A stretch of 31,125 nucleotides of DNA from a virus: the IMG/VR virus record IMGVR_UViG_3300025645_000295, positions 1 to 31,125 of that record. One strand, written 5' to 3'. This document shows positions 6,498 to 15,757 of this stretch, piece by piece; the stretch's first letter is position 1, and the number at the start of each line of letters is the position of its first letter. Below the pieces are notes generated by a model, which was given only the letters and a program-made list of their open reading frames with translations, made no database searches and was not told the origin of the DNA. The position numbers and the translations under genes were made by a program.

Positions 6498-7772
6498 ATG
6501 GCAACAACAATAAACGAGGCTTCAGGAGTAGCAGATTTTGATAAGATAACAGCTTTGCAAGAGCCTTTAGTTGGTGTATTACTTGCCAGCCCAATACCCT
6601 TATATAAATTTAGATACATATTGCAAATTTATGTAAACAATGCGGCACAGGCTAAAATAAAACAGCAAAAAAATCAATTGTCTAGGGCAATAATTGATGC
6701 AGGCAGAATAATACGATCTTTTGAATTACCTAAATATGAGCAAAGTGCAGGCAATCCAATACACAACGCAAATGTTGCGGTGCAAGGTACGGGAATAGTT
6801 AAGTATATTCAATTAAAAGCAGGTCAAGAATCAGCAACATCAGCGACATCTAACCCTACTCAATCGCTTGCTGATGATACACAAACATTTTATTGCTTAA
6901 TGGGCAAATGGCAGTTTAAAGATGGTGTAAAACCCGATTTAACGCCATACATTTACCAAGATAACGCAGACAAAATAAAGTATTTAACATCCGCACCGCT
7001 AACGGTCAAAGCAAGGTTAGAAGATTATGGGATGATTGCATTTATGAATGCAAATTTAGAATCACCTGCATCTCCAATTGATACATTAACCTATGAAATT
7101 ACTTTTTTTGATTCGTCAGGCGTTCAAATTGGTTTGATAATTTCTAAGGAATTTCAAGCAAATTTATTTGGTGGGGCGGCAGTAACTACATTAGCTTACA
7201 ATAAAGAGCAAGAAGTTGCTTATTATCTACCTTTTGCACCTGCTAACATTGAAGCCATTACAGGCGTTACCATACCATCAAATGCGGCATCTTATACATT
7301 AGTATTGTATGATGACGCAGGTCAGGCGGTTTGGGAAACAAAAACGGTTGAATTGTATGAGGATTGTAAATACACAACAACCCGTTTAGGTTGGAGCAAT
7401 GAGTTTAATGCTTGGGATTATTTCAATTTTGAGTTGGCTCATACCGAAACAATAAACATAAGCAGAAAGAAATTAACCAAACCTTTTGGGAGTTGGGGTG
7501 CTGCATCTTTTGAATATCAAAATCACGAAAGAGGCGAATCAATTTATGACATATCAGGCGAGCAACAATTTACCGTTACCTCAAACTGGTTAAATGATGC
7601 AGATTTTATTTGGCTTAAAAGTATGTTGATGAGCAAAGATGTTCAAGTTCAAGACGGCAACAAATGGTTTGGCATTGTGATAACAGATTCATCATTTGAA
7701 TTGAAACAAGACATAAAAGGGCAGTTAAATAATTTGACCTTAACTTATAAAATGGCTAACAAATTAAGATGA
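6498..7772 (+). CDS. Large structural tail protein, function unknown
   Basis: The 424-residue protein starts MATTINEASGVADF directly after the HK97-gp10-like gene and overlaps the next large gene by four bases. It is beta-rich with an early segment YKFRYILQIYVNN, then KARLEDYGMIAFMNAN and a C-terminal part FNFELAHTETINISRKK. The latter part (GSWGAASFEYQNHERGESIY) has the look of a distal tail or hub component that binds its partner. The protein has no signal peptide. Position between the gp10-like protein and the tape measure supports a virion role, possibly tail tip or baseplate. I do not recognise a named family. Confidence 0.6.
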   Translation: MATTINEASGVADFDKITALQEPLVGVLLASPIPLYKFRYILQIYVNNAAQAKIKQQKNQLSRAIIDAGRIIRSFELPKYEQSAGNPIHNANVAVQGTGIVKYIQLKAGQESATSATSNPTQSLADDTQTFYCLMGKWQFKDGVKPDLTPYIYQDNADKIKYLTSAPLTVKARLEDYGMIAFMNANLESPASPIDTLTYEITFFDSSGVQIGLIISKEFQANLFGGAAVTTLAYNKEQEVAYYLPFAPANIEAITGVTIPSNAASYTLVLYDDAGQAVWETKTVELYEDCKYTTTRLGWSNEFNAWDYFNFELAHTETINISRKKLTKPFGSWGAASFEYQNHERGESIYDISGEQQFTVTSNWLNDADFIWLKSMLMSKDVQVQDGNKWFGIVITDSSFELKQDIKGQLNNLTLTYKMANKLR

Positions 7773-10156
7773 TTCAATTAATCGCTGTTAAAAATAACGC
7801 ACAATATTTTTTAGATATTGATAACAATGCTCAAATATCTATAAATTATCAAGCGTCTGACATTCGAGAATTTAGCGAAAGAACAAGCAATTTTACCCAA
7901 ACTTTCGAGCTACCTTTTACACCTGTAAACGATCAATTCTTTGATTTTATTTATAATGTAAATCAGGCTATTGATGGCGCAGATAATATACCAGACCCTG
8001 CAATATTTAACCTATACGAAAAAACACAATGCACTTTAGTGGTGGATTCAATACCACAGATTGAAGGGTATTTATATGTTGATTCTATAAATAAAACAAG
8101 TCGTAACTATTCGGTAACAATAATAGGTGAGCTTTCAAATTTTGTTGAATCAATCAAAGACAAAAAACTTAATCAATTAGATGCAACTTGGTTAAATACA
8201 TTTTCGCATGAATTAAGTTTAACTAATGTTATAAATAGTTGGGATGATTTAATAAGCTATTTAAGCGCGGGAGCTGACCGAAGTGTTATAAAATACCCAA
8301 TGATTCAGTACGGTATTAATAACCGCTTATGGACAACGGGAGGCAATGGAACTAATGACATTCAAGTTGATGCGGGAGCAATAAAAATAAACGAGTTAAA
8401 ACCTGCGTTCAATGTTAAAATAATGTTTAATCGAATATTTGCAGAAAGTGGTTTTGAATATACAAGCGACTTTATTACGAATAATGATTTTAACTTTTCT
8501 GATTTATATTTTAATTTAGCAGGTGACAAGCCTAACATGATAACAAGGCAAACTGCTTTAGGGTTTCAAGGTCAAAAAGGAGGCGATCAAAACCTAACAA
8601 CTTCTTTTGCGGTTGTTGACTTTCCGATAGTTTCAACTCCAAATTATAACCCAACAGGCAACTTAAATGGGGCGGGTACTATTTGGACTTGTTCAGTTGG
8701 TGGGAAATATTCATTTCAATTTAATGGTGAGGCATCTTTTGGGGCGGGGGTAACTACCGAGTTTAAATCTAAAGTTATGCTCAATCAAGCAGGCGGTGGT
8801 TTTAATGATTATACAACTTTTAACTCTGTATTTCTTAATACTGGACAGACTAAAAATTTTTATCATTCTTTCACAATTACTTTAGCGGCAGGTGACCAAG
8901 TACAAATACAGGCTTTGGCATTAAGTGCAAACACTAAATTATTATCAACCACAACGTGGCAAATGGTTAGACAGCCTTACTTGTTTGAGGGTGGTGATTT
9001 ATACATACAAGATAATTTGCCCGATATTAATCAGCTTGATTTTATTACAGCGGTTGTAAAGCATTTTAATATGATGATTGAGCCACAAGCGGACAACCCA
9101 AAAGTATTGCGATTAGAGCCTTACCCTGATTACATTGATGACGGTTTAGACGTTGATTGGACTGATAAACTCGACATCAGTAAAGAGCATTCAATAAAGC
9201 CTACAACAAATTTCAGAAGCAAGCAGTTAATCTGGAAATGGGCAGATGATAAAAACTATTTAGGCACTTACAGAAAAGATTATAATAAACGACCCTATGG
9301 AAGTTACAAGCTAATCGATGAGAGTGAGTTAGTTAGTGGTGAATGGAAGTATGAAAGTTTATTTGGTGATCCTGTAAATTTAACCGTAAGCCCAAATGTA
9401 GGAAGTGTACCAATTCAAATGTGTGTTATGGATTTATCGAGTAGAGATAAAACAGGGCTTGCAATTCCTTTAGTTGGTAAAACTAGAATGTTTTATTTTA
9501 AGAAAAAAACAATGACCAGCTCATATAAAATATATGATGGTGATGGATTAGCTTATACAAGTTTAAATGATTACGGTTATGCTGGTCATATGTCAGATGT
9601 TCCAAGTACATCAGAAGTATTTGATATTAATTTCAGTAATTCATATTCAAAAATATTTGATTCAAATCAATGGATCGGCGCACCAACTCAAAAAGATATA
9701 TTTACAAGTTACTGGGATAGGTTTATAAATGAAATTTACGGCAGCGATGCAAGAGTATTTACAGGTCATTTTAATTTAACCCCTGTTGATATATTTAACC
9801 TTAGATTTAACCACAAAATATTCATAAAGGATTGTTGGTATCGTATAAATAAAATTAGCGGATATGCTCCAAACAATAACTCTACTTGCTCAGTTGAATT
9901 AGTGAAGTTATTTGAGGCAAGTGTTGGCGGTGTTAATTGTGATTTAATACCAAGTTCATTTAATATAGATGGAACGGTTGACTTTATTGATGGCGTTGGA
10001 AATGCACAAACATCTACAAGACAATGCTGCGAAGATTTAGGATATACGTTTCAAGAGGGATTTTCAGAGGGTGAAGAAGCCAAATGCTATTGGCGTTTGT
10101 TCGGTGATCCAAACGACCCGAACGAAGCACCAAACTCTGGAACATTAGAAGGTTAA
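7769..10156 (+). CDS. Large tail tip / baseplate protein
   Basis: At 795 residues this is the largest product of the window. The N-terminus (MIQLIAVKNNAQYFLDIDNN, then ASDIREFSERTSNFTQTFEL and PFTPVNDQFFDFIYNVNQAI) follows a pattern I associate with tail proteins of Bacteroidetes phages: an R-x-S/T-x-N-x-T-x-TF-x-LP element followed by N-x-x-FF and a domain with CTLVVDSIPQIEGYLYVDSI. The rest is beta-rich with several aromatic strands. Near the C-terminus CCEDLGYTF and CYWRLFGD contribute a small Cys-containing module. It likely forms the distal tail structure that carries the fibre. It overlaps the upstream gene by ATGA. Confidence 0.62.
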   Translation: MIQLIAVKNNAQYFLDIDNNAQISINYQASDIREFSERTSNFTQTFELPFTPVNDQFFDFIYNVNQAIDGADNIPDPAIFNLYEKTQCTLVVDSIPQIEGYLYVDSINKTSRNYSVTIIGELSNFVESIKDKKLNQLDATWLNTFSHELSLTNVINSWDDLISYLSAGADRSVIKYPMIQYGINNRLWTTGGNGTNDIQVDAGAIKINELKPAFNVKIMFNRIFAESGFEYTSDFITNNDFNFSDLYFNLAGDKPNMITRQTALGFQGQKGGDQNLTTSFAVVDFPIVSTPNYNPTGNLNGAGTIWTCSVGGKYSFQFNGEASFGAGVTTEFKSKVMLNQAGGGFNDYTTFNSVFLNTGQTKNFYHSFTITLAAGDQVQIQALALSANTKLLSTTTWQMVRQPYLFEGGDLYIQDNLPDINQLDFITAVVKHFNMMIEPQADNPKVLRLEPYPDYIDDGLDVDWTDKLDISKEHSIKPTTNFRSKQLIWKWADDKNYLGTYRKDYNKRPYGSYKLIDESELVSGEWKYESLFGDPVNLTVSPNVGSVPIQMCVMDLSSRDKTGLAIPLVGKTRMFYFKKKTMTSSYKIYDGDGLAYTSLNDYGYAGHMSDVPSTSEVFDINFSNSYSKIFDSNQWIGAPTQKDIFTSYWDRFINEIYGSDARVFTGHFNLTPVDIFNLRFNHKIFIKDCWYRINKISGYAPNNNSTCSVELVKLFEASVGGVNCDLIPSSFNIDGTVDFIDGVGNAQTSTRQCCEDLGYTFQEGFSEGEEAKCYWRLFGDPNDPNEAPNSGTLEG

Positions 10157-10160
10157 AAAT

Positions 10161-10319
10161 ATGAAAGATTTAGTACATATACTTAAATTAATTCAAGACT
10201 TAGAAATTAAACCGATTTCTGATGAAATGAAAATAGCTTTAGGAAAGAACGAATTACCCCGCACTTTTAAGGGTGCTATTGATAAAGTTAAAATAGAGGC
10301 GAAATGGCTAAGAAAATAA
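10161..10319 (+). CDS. Small protein of unknown function (52 aa)
   Basis: ATG 10161 lies four bases after the stop of the large tail protein, and TAA ends at 10319, overlapping the tape measure start at 10304 by 16 bases. The product (MKDLVHILKLIQDLEIKPIS ... AIDKVKIEAKWLRK) is helical and basic at the C-terminus. Without it there would be a gap of about 147 bases in an otherwise tightly packed operon, which supports it as real. It may be a small tail-assembly accessory; no family is recognised. Confidence 0.6.
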   Translation: MKDLVHILKLIQDLEIKPISDEMKIALGKNELPRTFKGAIDKVKIEAKWLRK

Positions 10320-12037
10320 TTTATGCGGAGGTAGTAATCGACTCAGCACAAGCAGCTAAAAATACTGAGGAACTTTCTGAGCAGTTACAAATACAAAGGC
10401 AAGTTTTAATTGATTTAGAAAAACAACTTTACGAAGTTGAGGAGGCTCAAAAAGCGACTTCAAAAACAAATCTCTCAGCTCAAAAGAAATTAGCCGACCA
10501 AGCAAAAGTATTAAAAAGTGAAATTAAAAGCGAAAAGATAGGCTTAAAAGATTTAAATGCTCAAAAGAAATTAAACACAATAACGACAAGAAACTTATCA
10601 AAAGCACAAGCAGATTCTGGGCAGATACTTTTAGGAATTGATGAGTTTACAGGAGGCTATGCAAGTAGATTAAAAGATGTTTATCGGGGATTAATTCAAT
10701 CAGCAAAAGGTGTTAAAACATTTGTTAAGGGATTAAGCGGCATGAAAAAAGCATTAGTAGCCACAGGCGTTGGTGCTTTAGTTGTTGGATTGGGTTTAGT
10801 TGTTGCTTATTGGGATGAAATTATTGATTTAATAGAGGGAACAAATAGAGAATTAAAAGACCAACAAGATTTATTAGATAAGCAAATAAGCTCACAAGAA
10901 ACTAAACTCGGTTTTTTAAAACAACAACAAACTATTGATAAGTTAAACACAGGCGAAAATGTAAAAGCAACAAAAGAATATAAAAAGCAATTAATTCTTT
11001 TACAAGCCTTAAATATTGCACTACTTGAAAGTTTAGAAACTGAATTAAATTTAGAAATTGCACGAAATGAAGAATTAACTACATTTGAGAAAATTAAAAT
11101 ATTTGCAGGTGAAGTATTACATATAGGTTCTACAATTCAACAGGTAGCAGAATACACCAACGATGAAAGTGAAAAAACTCTCTCATTAGCAGAGAGAGTA
11201 GCTAAGCAAAAATCTACTAATTTAGATATAGAAATAGAATTAGCAAAGATAAATTCTGACGAAAGAGAAGCGGTAAAAGAACATGCGGCGCTACTAAAAG
11301 AACTTGATAAAACAGACGAAGAAGCAGATACAAATCTTTTTGATATAGAACTTGCTGACAATAGATTTGAGAATGATCAAAAATTACAAGTTAATCAAGA
11401 TTTTTTAGATGCACTATTTGAGCAAGGACTTGCAGCTAATTTAAAAGAGGAAAAAGCAGCAGAGGATAGAAACAAAAGAATCGCAGCAATGGAGTTAGCG
11501 ACTTCTAACGCAAAAGTTGAATCAGCTATTCAAGGTCTTAACGCTGTACAAAATATTACTAACGCCTTTACTAAAGACAATGAAAAAAGCCAAAAGAAAG
11601 GGTTTGAAATTAATAAAAAATTACAAATAGCGCAAACCATTATTGAAACATACAAAGGAGCTACGGCTATATTCTCAGCAGCAGCTTTAAATCCTACTAC
11701 TGTATTATTCCCTGCCCAACCATTTATTGCGGCAGGTGCTGCAATTGCTTCAGGATTAGCTAATGTAGCGACAATTAGAAAACAGAAATTTTCAGGCGGC
11801 GGAGGAGGCGGAGGAGGCGGAAGAGGCGGAGGCGGAGGCGGTTCATTTAGTGGTAAACCTTCGGGCGGTTTATCAGACAACTTTTTCCCTACTCAAATCG
11901 GTGCAATTCCACAAAATACATCAAATGTAAACGTTCAAAATTTAAACAACACACCACCAAGAGCGTACATAGTTGCAAGTGACATATCAGACTCAACAAG
12001 AGCGCAAGAAATATTAAAACAAAAATCAACAATGTAA
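10304..12037 (+). CDS. Tape measure protein
   Basis: The 577-residue protein has a long N-terminal coiled-coil region (about residues 15-105; for example TEELSEQLQIQRQVLIDLEK), a single hydrophobic segment at about 149-170 (ALVATGVGALVVGLGLVVAY), further helices rich in Lys, Glu and Gln, a second hydrophobic stretch near 450-485 and a glycine-rich tract (FSGGGGGGGGGRGGGGGGS). This order is typical of tape measure proteins, which set tail length and may enter the host membrane during DNA ejection. At 577 residues it is short, and if the usual rule of about 1.5 angstrom per residue applies the tail would be below 100 nm. It lies downstream of the tail tip genes and overlaps the protease gene by one base. 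Confidence 0.75.
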   Translation: MAKKIIYAEVVIDSAQAAKNTEELSEQLQIQRQVLIDLEKQLYEVEEAQKATSKTNLSAQKKLADQAKVLKSEIKSEKIGLKDLNAQKKLNTITTRNLSKAQADSGQILLGIDEFTGGYASRLKDVYRGLIQSAKGVKTFVKGLSGMKKALVATGVGALVVGLGLVVAYWDEIIDLIEGTNRELKDQQDLLDKQISSQETKLGFLKQQQTIDKLNTGENVKATKEYKKQLILLQALNIALLESLETELNLEIARNEELTTFEKIKIFAGEVLHIGSTIQQVAEYTNDESEKTLSLAERVAKQKSTNLDIEIELAKINSDEREAVKEHAALLKELDKTDEEADTNLFDIELADNRFENDQKLQVNQDFLDALFEQGLAANLKEEKAAEDRNKRIAAMELATSNAKVESAIQGLNAVQNITNAFTKDNEKSQKKGFEINKKLQIAQTIIETYKGATAIFSAAALNPTTVLFPAQPFIAAGAAIASGLANVATIRKQKFSGGGGGGGGGRGGGGGGSFSGKPSGGLSDNFFPTQIGAIPQNTSNVNVQNLNNTPPRAYIVASDISDSTRAQEILKQKSTM

Positions 12038-12627
12038 TGAAAACACCTATAATTGAATTAACAATAGACGATGAAGACGTTGAAGAAAATGGAATTTTTG
12101 CAATTAGCATCGTAGATTTCCCAGCGATTGAAAAAAATTTTATCGCACTTTCTAAAGAGAAAAAACAGGTTAGTATGGCAGCGGTTGATGATGATCAACA
12201 CCTTTTAATCGGTGCGGCATTGATACCTAATAAAATGATTCTTCGGCTAGATGAGGATGATGCACCATACTATATTCATTTTAGTAAAGACACCATCAAA
12301 AGAGCGGCTTACAGGTTCTTAAAAAACAATATGACACATAACCATACTTTGCAACATGATGAGCAAATCAAAGGCTTATACGTTGTTGAAAGTTGGATTG
12401 TTTCAGATCCTGCAAATGACAAATCAGCATCTTTAGGTTTAGAAGTTCCAAAAGGTACTTGGATGGTTGCAATAAAAGTTGACAATGAGGACATTTGGAA
12501 TAAACAAATTAAAACAGGCGAGGTAAAAGGTTTTAGTATCGAGGCTTATTTTGATGAGAAATTAAGAGCCATAAACAAAGATGTTTTAATTAGCAAAGCA
12601 GTTCAAGCAGCAAAAGAGATTATTTAG
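12037..12627 (+). CDS. XkdF-like prohead serine protease
   Basis: The 196-residue protein begins with DVEENGIFAISIVDFPAIEK (residues 14-33), the I-S-x-V-x-x-PA element of XkdF-type phage proteases, and continues with LLIGAALIPNKMILR, THNHTLQHDEQIKGLYVVES and GTWMVAIKVDN, KTGEVKGFSIEAYF. His candidates H101/H103 and Ser S119 in VESW correspond in position to the catalytic His and Ser of the S78-type fold. The enzyme cleaves scaffold and capsid precursors during prohead maturation. Here it is separated from scaffold and capsid (16297-17888) by terminase, glycosyltransferase and a minus-strand gene. The start overlaps the tape measure stop (TAATG). Confidence 0.8.
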   Translation: MKTPIIELTIDDEDVEENGIFAISIVDFPAIEKNFIALSKEKKQVSMAAVDDDQHLLIGAALIPNKMILRLDEDDAPYYIHFSKDTIKRAAYRFLKNNMTHNHTLQHDEQIKGLYVVESWIVSDPANDKSASLGLEVPKGTWMVAIKVDNEDIWNKQIKTGEVKGFSIEAYFDEKLRAINKDVLISKAVQAAKEII

Positions 12628-12635
12628 TATATTTG
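12628..12635 (+). promoter_or_regulatory. -7 promoter box before terminase genes
   Basis: TATATTTG is a full match to TAnnTTTG and directly follows the protease stop. Nineteen bases separate it from the terminase small subunit ATG at 12655. No clear upstream TTTG was found at the usual distance. Confidence 0.5.
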
Positions 12636-12654
12636 ATTAGTTAAATATTAAAAT

Positions 12655-13101
12655 ATGGCAGGAGGCAGACCAACAATATATACAGATGAATTAGCGGCTT
12701 TAATATGTGAGCATATTAGTAGTTCGACCAAAAGTCTTAGGACTATTTGCAAGGAAGTTGAAGGGGTTGAAGTTCAAACAATACTATCTTGGTTAAGAGA
12801 TAAACCAGAGTTTTTGGCACAATACACGCGAAGCAAGCAAGAACAAGCCCAAGCATTAGCAGATGAGATAATAGCAATTAGCGATGATGCTAAAAATGAT
12901 TATGTTGATGGCGAGTATGGAAGGGTAGGAAATTCAACAGCGGTACAACGTTCTAAATTAATGATTGATTCAAGAAAATGGATTGCATCAAAACTATTGC
13001 CTAAAAAATACGGTGATAAAATAGAGGTTGACAATAAAGGCAAAATAGATAATAACTTAACGGTTACAATCATCCGAAACAAAAAGGAAAAAGAGGATTG
13101 A
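12655..13101 (+). CDS. terS: Terminase small subunit
   Basis: The 148-residue protein starts MAGGRPTIYTDELAALICEH, followed by LRTICKEVEGVEVQTILSWL, a helix-turn-helix with W-L at its end, then FLAQYTRSKQEQAQALADEI and IAISDDAKNDY. A C-terminal LMIDSRKWIASKLLPKKYGD segment matches the D-x-RKW-x-ASK-x-x-PKKYGD pattern of Sf6/PBSX-like small terminases. The protein binds the packaging site and regulates the large subunit. It overlaps terL by four bases and has a TATATTTG box upstream. Confidence 0.9.
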   Translation: MAGGRPTIYTDELAALICEHISSSTKSLRTICKEVEGVEVQTILSWLRDKPEFLAQYTRSKQEQAQALADEIIAISDDAKNDYVDGEYGRVGNSTAVQRSKLMIDSRKWIASKLLPKKYGDKIEVDNKGKIDNNLTVTIIRNKKEKED

Positions 13102-14249
13102 ACTCCGAAGCTAATATAGTATTTGAGCATTTAACAGACTCAGATAAAAGGTTTATTATTGAGCAAGGCGGCACAAGGTCGGGCAAAACATATAATATCT
13201 TAATGTGGCTAATCTCTTATTGTTTTAAAAATACTGGTAAGACTATAACCATTTGCCGAAAGACATTACCCAGTTTGAAGGGTTCAGCATATCGAGATTT
13301 TATTGAGATACTAACAACGCTTGAATATTACGAAGCAACCGACCACAATAAAACGGAATCATTTTATAGCCTTAACGGCAATCTAATTGAATTTATAGCA
13401 ATTGACCAAGCGCAAAAGATTAGAGGGCGTAAACGTAACGTTTTATTTATCAATGAGGCAAACGAAATAACCTACGAAGATTTTTTCCAGTTAAACATGA
13501 GAACAACTGACCGAGTTATTATTGACTACAACCCGTCAGAGGAGTTTTGGGTTGAACAAATAAAGGTTAGAGATGATGCAGATTTTCATATTACAACATA
13601 TTTAGATAATCCGTTTTTACCTGCCGTTTTAGTGCGTGAGATTGAACGAATTAAAGAAATTGATGCTGACTATTGGCGAGTCTATGGGTTAGGCTTACAA
13701 GGCTACATTCGAGGTCAAATATTTATGAACTGGAAGGAATCAAATAAATTTCCTGACTCTGTTAAATGGACTTGTTACGGTTTAGATTTTGGATTTACAA
13801 ATGATCCTACCGCTTTGGTTAAGGTTGGCATTTCAGATGGTGAGCTACACGTTGAAGAGTTAATCTATGAGCATGGTTTAACGAATGACGATATTTGTGA
13901 AAGATTAAGGGGCTTCGGATTAAACAGAACAGATGTAATTGTTGCCGATTCAGCAGAACCAAAATCAATTGAAGAAATATACAGGCAAGGCTTTAATGTA
14001 AGAGGCGTTACAAAGGGCAAGGATTCAATATTAAACGGCATTGATATACTTAAACGACAACCATTAATTGTATGCGGTGAATCGCTTAATTTGAAGAAGG
14101 AATTTAAGAACTATAAATGGCAAAGCGATAAAAACGGCAATCATATTAATAAACCGATTGACTTTTACAATCACGCTTTAGATGCTTTGAGATACGTTGG
14201 CTTATTCAAATTAAAGATTGTTAACGCTGGAAAATATACGGTGCGTTAA
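13098..14249 (+). CDS. terL: Terminase large subunit
   Basis: The 383-residue protein carries both domains of the packaging motor. ATPase: Walker A GGTRSGKT (residues 24-31), Walker B VLFINEAN (115-122; N119 precedes catalytic E120). Nuclease, RNase H fold: D230 in YGLDFGFTNDP, D284 in VADSAEP and D362 in FYNHALDALRY. The chosen start is TTG 13098, overlapping the small subunit stop; the first in-frame ATG is at about codon 36, beyond Walker A, so a non-ATG start is needed. The enzyme cuts concatemers and pumps DNA into proheads through the portal. The overall type resembles PBSX/Terminase_3-family enzymes. Confidence 0.95.
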   Translation: MNSEANIVFEHLTDSDKRFIIEQGGTRSGKTYNILMWLISYCFKNTGKTITICRKTLPSLKGSAYRDFIEILTTLEYYEATDHNKTESFYSLNGNLIEFIAIDQAQKIRGRKRNVLFINEANEITYEDFFQLNMRTTDRVIIDYNPSEEFWVEQIKVRDDADFHITTYLDNPFLPAVLVREIERIKEIDADYWRVYGLGLQGYIRGQIFMNWKESNKFPDSVKWTCYGLDFGFTNDPTALVKVGISDGELHVEELIYEHGLTNDDICERLRGFGLNRTDVIVADSAEPKSIEEIYRQGFNVRGVTKGKDSILNGIDILKRQPLIVCGESLNLKKEFKNYKWQSDKNGNHINKPIDFYNHALDALRYVGLFKLKIVNAGKYTVR

Positions 14250-14257
14250 ATTTTAAT

Positions 14258-14265
14258 TACATTTG
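14258..14265 (+). promoter_or_regulatory. -7 promoter box with short A-rich leader
   Basis: TACATTTG is a full match to TAnnTTTG. The 14 bases before ATG 14280 contain AAACTAAAACTA (14269-14280), the leader motif shared with other genes of the window. Confidence 0.6.
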
Positions 14266-14279
14266 CTGAAACTAAAACT

Positions 14280-14603
14280 ATGAAAGACTACCAAAAAGAG
14301 TTTGAGGCGTTTATTGATTCGGATGAGTTTATAAATGATGAAGGTTGGAACGGAACTACCAACGGAAACAAAACAAGCTACTCATTCAAAGGCGGTGATG
14401 TTGTTATTGAGGTTGAAGAAAACCCGACAGAAAATTTGCTAAATGCTCTTAATTCTGCAATGGCAATACTACGATCTAAACGACTATCAAAGTTGCGGAG
14501 TACATTACAATCAGATTTTAGTATTGAGGCTTTAGAACGCAAGAAATCAATCGACAACGCTAAGTTAAAGATTGGAACATCAATAGGTTTACCAATAAGA
14601 TAA
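14280..14603 (+). CDS. Protein of unknown function (107 aa)
   Basis: The product is acidic at the N-terminus (MKDYQKEFEAFIDSDEFIND) with a beta segment (TSYSFKGGDVVIEVEENPTE) and a basic helical C-terminus (AMAILRSKRLSKLRSTLQSD, then LERKKSIDNAKLKIG). It has its own promoter box and the short leader type. It lies between terL and a 58-residue leaderless ORF. No family is recognised, and nothing indicates whether it is a virion or accessory protein. Confidence 0.65.
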   Translation: MKDYQKEFEAFIDSDEFINDEGWNGTTNGNKTSYSFKGGDVVIEVEENPTENLLNALNSAMAILRSKRLSKLRSTLQSDFSIEALERKKSIDNAKLKIGTSIGLPIR

Positions 14604-14604
14604 T

Positions 14605-14612
14605 TATATTTG
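14605..14612 (+). promoter_or_regulatory. -7 promoter box, leaderless class
   Basis: TATATTTG, a full match to TAnnTTTG, immediately follows the stop of the gene ending at 14603 and ends exactly 4 bases before ATG 14617. Transcription should begin at or next to the start codon. Confidence 0.6.
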
Positions 14613-14616
14613 TAGC

Positions 14617-14793
14617 ATGAGCTACTTAAATAATTTATTACATCGCCATCAAATCGACAGGCTATTAAAATACCAAGCAGTTATTTGTTCTAATTTAGGC
14701 GTTGATTCAACACTAGACGAAAAGAAAACAGCAAACAAAAAAATAGCTTTGCTTGATAGGTTGATCAGAAAAGTAGATAGAAAATTCTTTTAA
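14617..14793 (+). CDS. Small leaderless protein (58 aa), function unknown
   Basis: ATG 14617 to TAA 14791-14793 encodes MSYLNNLLHRHQIDRLLKYQ ... DRLIRKVDRKFF. It is helical and basic, with one cysteine and no membrane segment. The evidence for coding is the dedicated TATATTTG box with the 4-base spacing seen at other genes, and tight packing between neighbours (the next ATG is one base after the stop region, at 14795). Function unknown; it may be co-expressed with the glycosyltransferase. Confidence 0.6.
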   Translation: MSYLNNLLHRHQIDRLLKYQAVICSNLGVDSTLDEKKTANKKIALLDRLIRKVDRKFF

Positions 14794-14794
14794 T

Positions 14795-15757
14795 ATGAAC
14801 ATACATTTAACGACCTCAATGAGAGGCGGCGTAAACTATCACCGAATGGTTACGCCTCATGTAAACCTATTAAAAAAATACCCAGAGTTTAAAGTAGCCT
14901 ACTCCGTTGATGATCGTTCTTGGATTAAATTAGATTTGAGCAAGATTAATATCTTGGTGTTTACTCGTATGATTTCTTTGGAGGGTTTAAATTACAAAGG
15001 CGTTAACTATTCGCTTGAGGAAATTGTAAAGAAATACAAAAAGTTAGGTATTAAATTTGTTGTTGATATAGATGATTATTGGATTTTAGACCGAAATAAT
15101 CCGATGTATAAAAGTTTTGATAAACATTATCAGAAGCAAGTAAGATTATCGTTAAGGCTTGCCGACTTAGTTATAACAACAAACAAAAGGTTAGCCGATA
15201 GGATTAGACCGATCAACAAAAACATTGAAATAATACCTAATTGCATCGACAAAACTCATAATCAATGGGATTACTCACCACTACCAAAGAATACAAAGTT
15301 TGGTTATTTAGGTGCAACATCTCACAAGGAGGATGTTAATCTTATGGGCGTTGATTGGTCAGATTATGATGCAACTGCATTTGTTGAGATGTACAAGCAA
15401 AACGGGTTTAAGATTAAGAAAGGAAAAGATGTTTATCAATATGGAAAACTTTACAACAATATAAGCGTTTCACTTGCTCCAATAGTTAAGAGCGTATTCA
15501 ATAGTTGCAAATCAAATTTAAAGGTAATAGAGGCAGCCGCAAAAGGTCGAATGATTATATGCAGCGATGAACACCCGTACAAAGATTTTGAATCTGTTTT
15601 ATATGCCACAGACTGGAAAAGTCAGGTTGATTTATTAAAAGACTTTACACCCGATGCGATGCGTATTGTAGCCAAAAGGTTAAGCGATGAGGTTAATGAT
15701 AAATATAATTTAGATACTTGGACAGATTACAGGGCTAAAATCTACAAAAGTTTGTAA
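14795..15757 (+). CDS. Glycosyltransferase, GT4-like (GT-B fold)
   Basis: The 320-residue protein begins MNIHLTTSMRGGVNYHRMVT, the substrate-binding start of GT-B enzymes. It has VVDIDDYWILDR (residues 89-100), LADLVITTNKRLADRI, IEIIPNCID (145-152) and a C-terminal donor-binding region, SVSLAPIVKSVFNSCKSNLK followed by VIEAAAKGRMIICSDEHPY (about 224-262) with K239, S240 and E246 in the usual places. Such enzymes transfer a sugar from a nucleotide donor. In phages they glycosylate virion proteins, host surface glycans or modified DNA bases. Its place between terminase and capsid genes favours a virion or host-surface target; DNA glycosylation is a further possibility given the enzyme at 27782. 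The minus-strand terminator follows. Confidence 0.82.
   Translation: MNIHLTTSMRGGVNYHRMVTPHVNLLKKYPEFKVAYSVDDRSWIKLDLSKINILVFTRMISLEGLNYKGVNYSLEEIVKKYKKLGIKFVVDIDDYWILDRNNPMYKSFDKHYQKQVRLSLRLADLVITTNKRLADRIRPINKNIEIIPNCIDKTHNQWDYSPLPKNTKFGYLGATSHKEDVNLMGVDWSDYDATAFVEMYKQNGFKIKKGKDVYQYGKLYNNISVSLAPIVKSVFNSCKSNLKVIEAAAKGRMIICSDEHPYKDFESVLYATDWKSQVDLLKDFTPDAMRIVAKRLSDEVNDKYNLDTWTDYRAKIYKSL

Noticed and set aside
11530-11880. Minus-strand ORF with poly-proline opposite the tape measure gene
   Set aside because: Poly-Pro is the complement of the Gly tract; no independent support.
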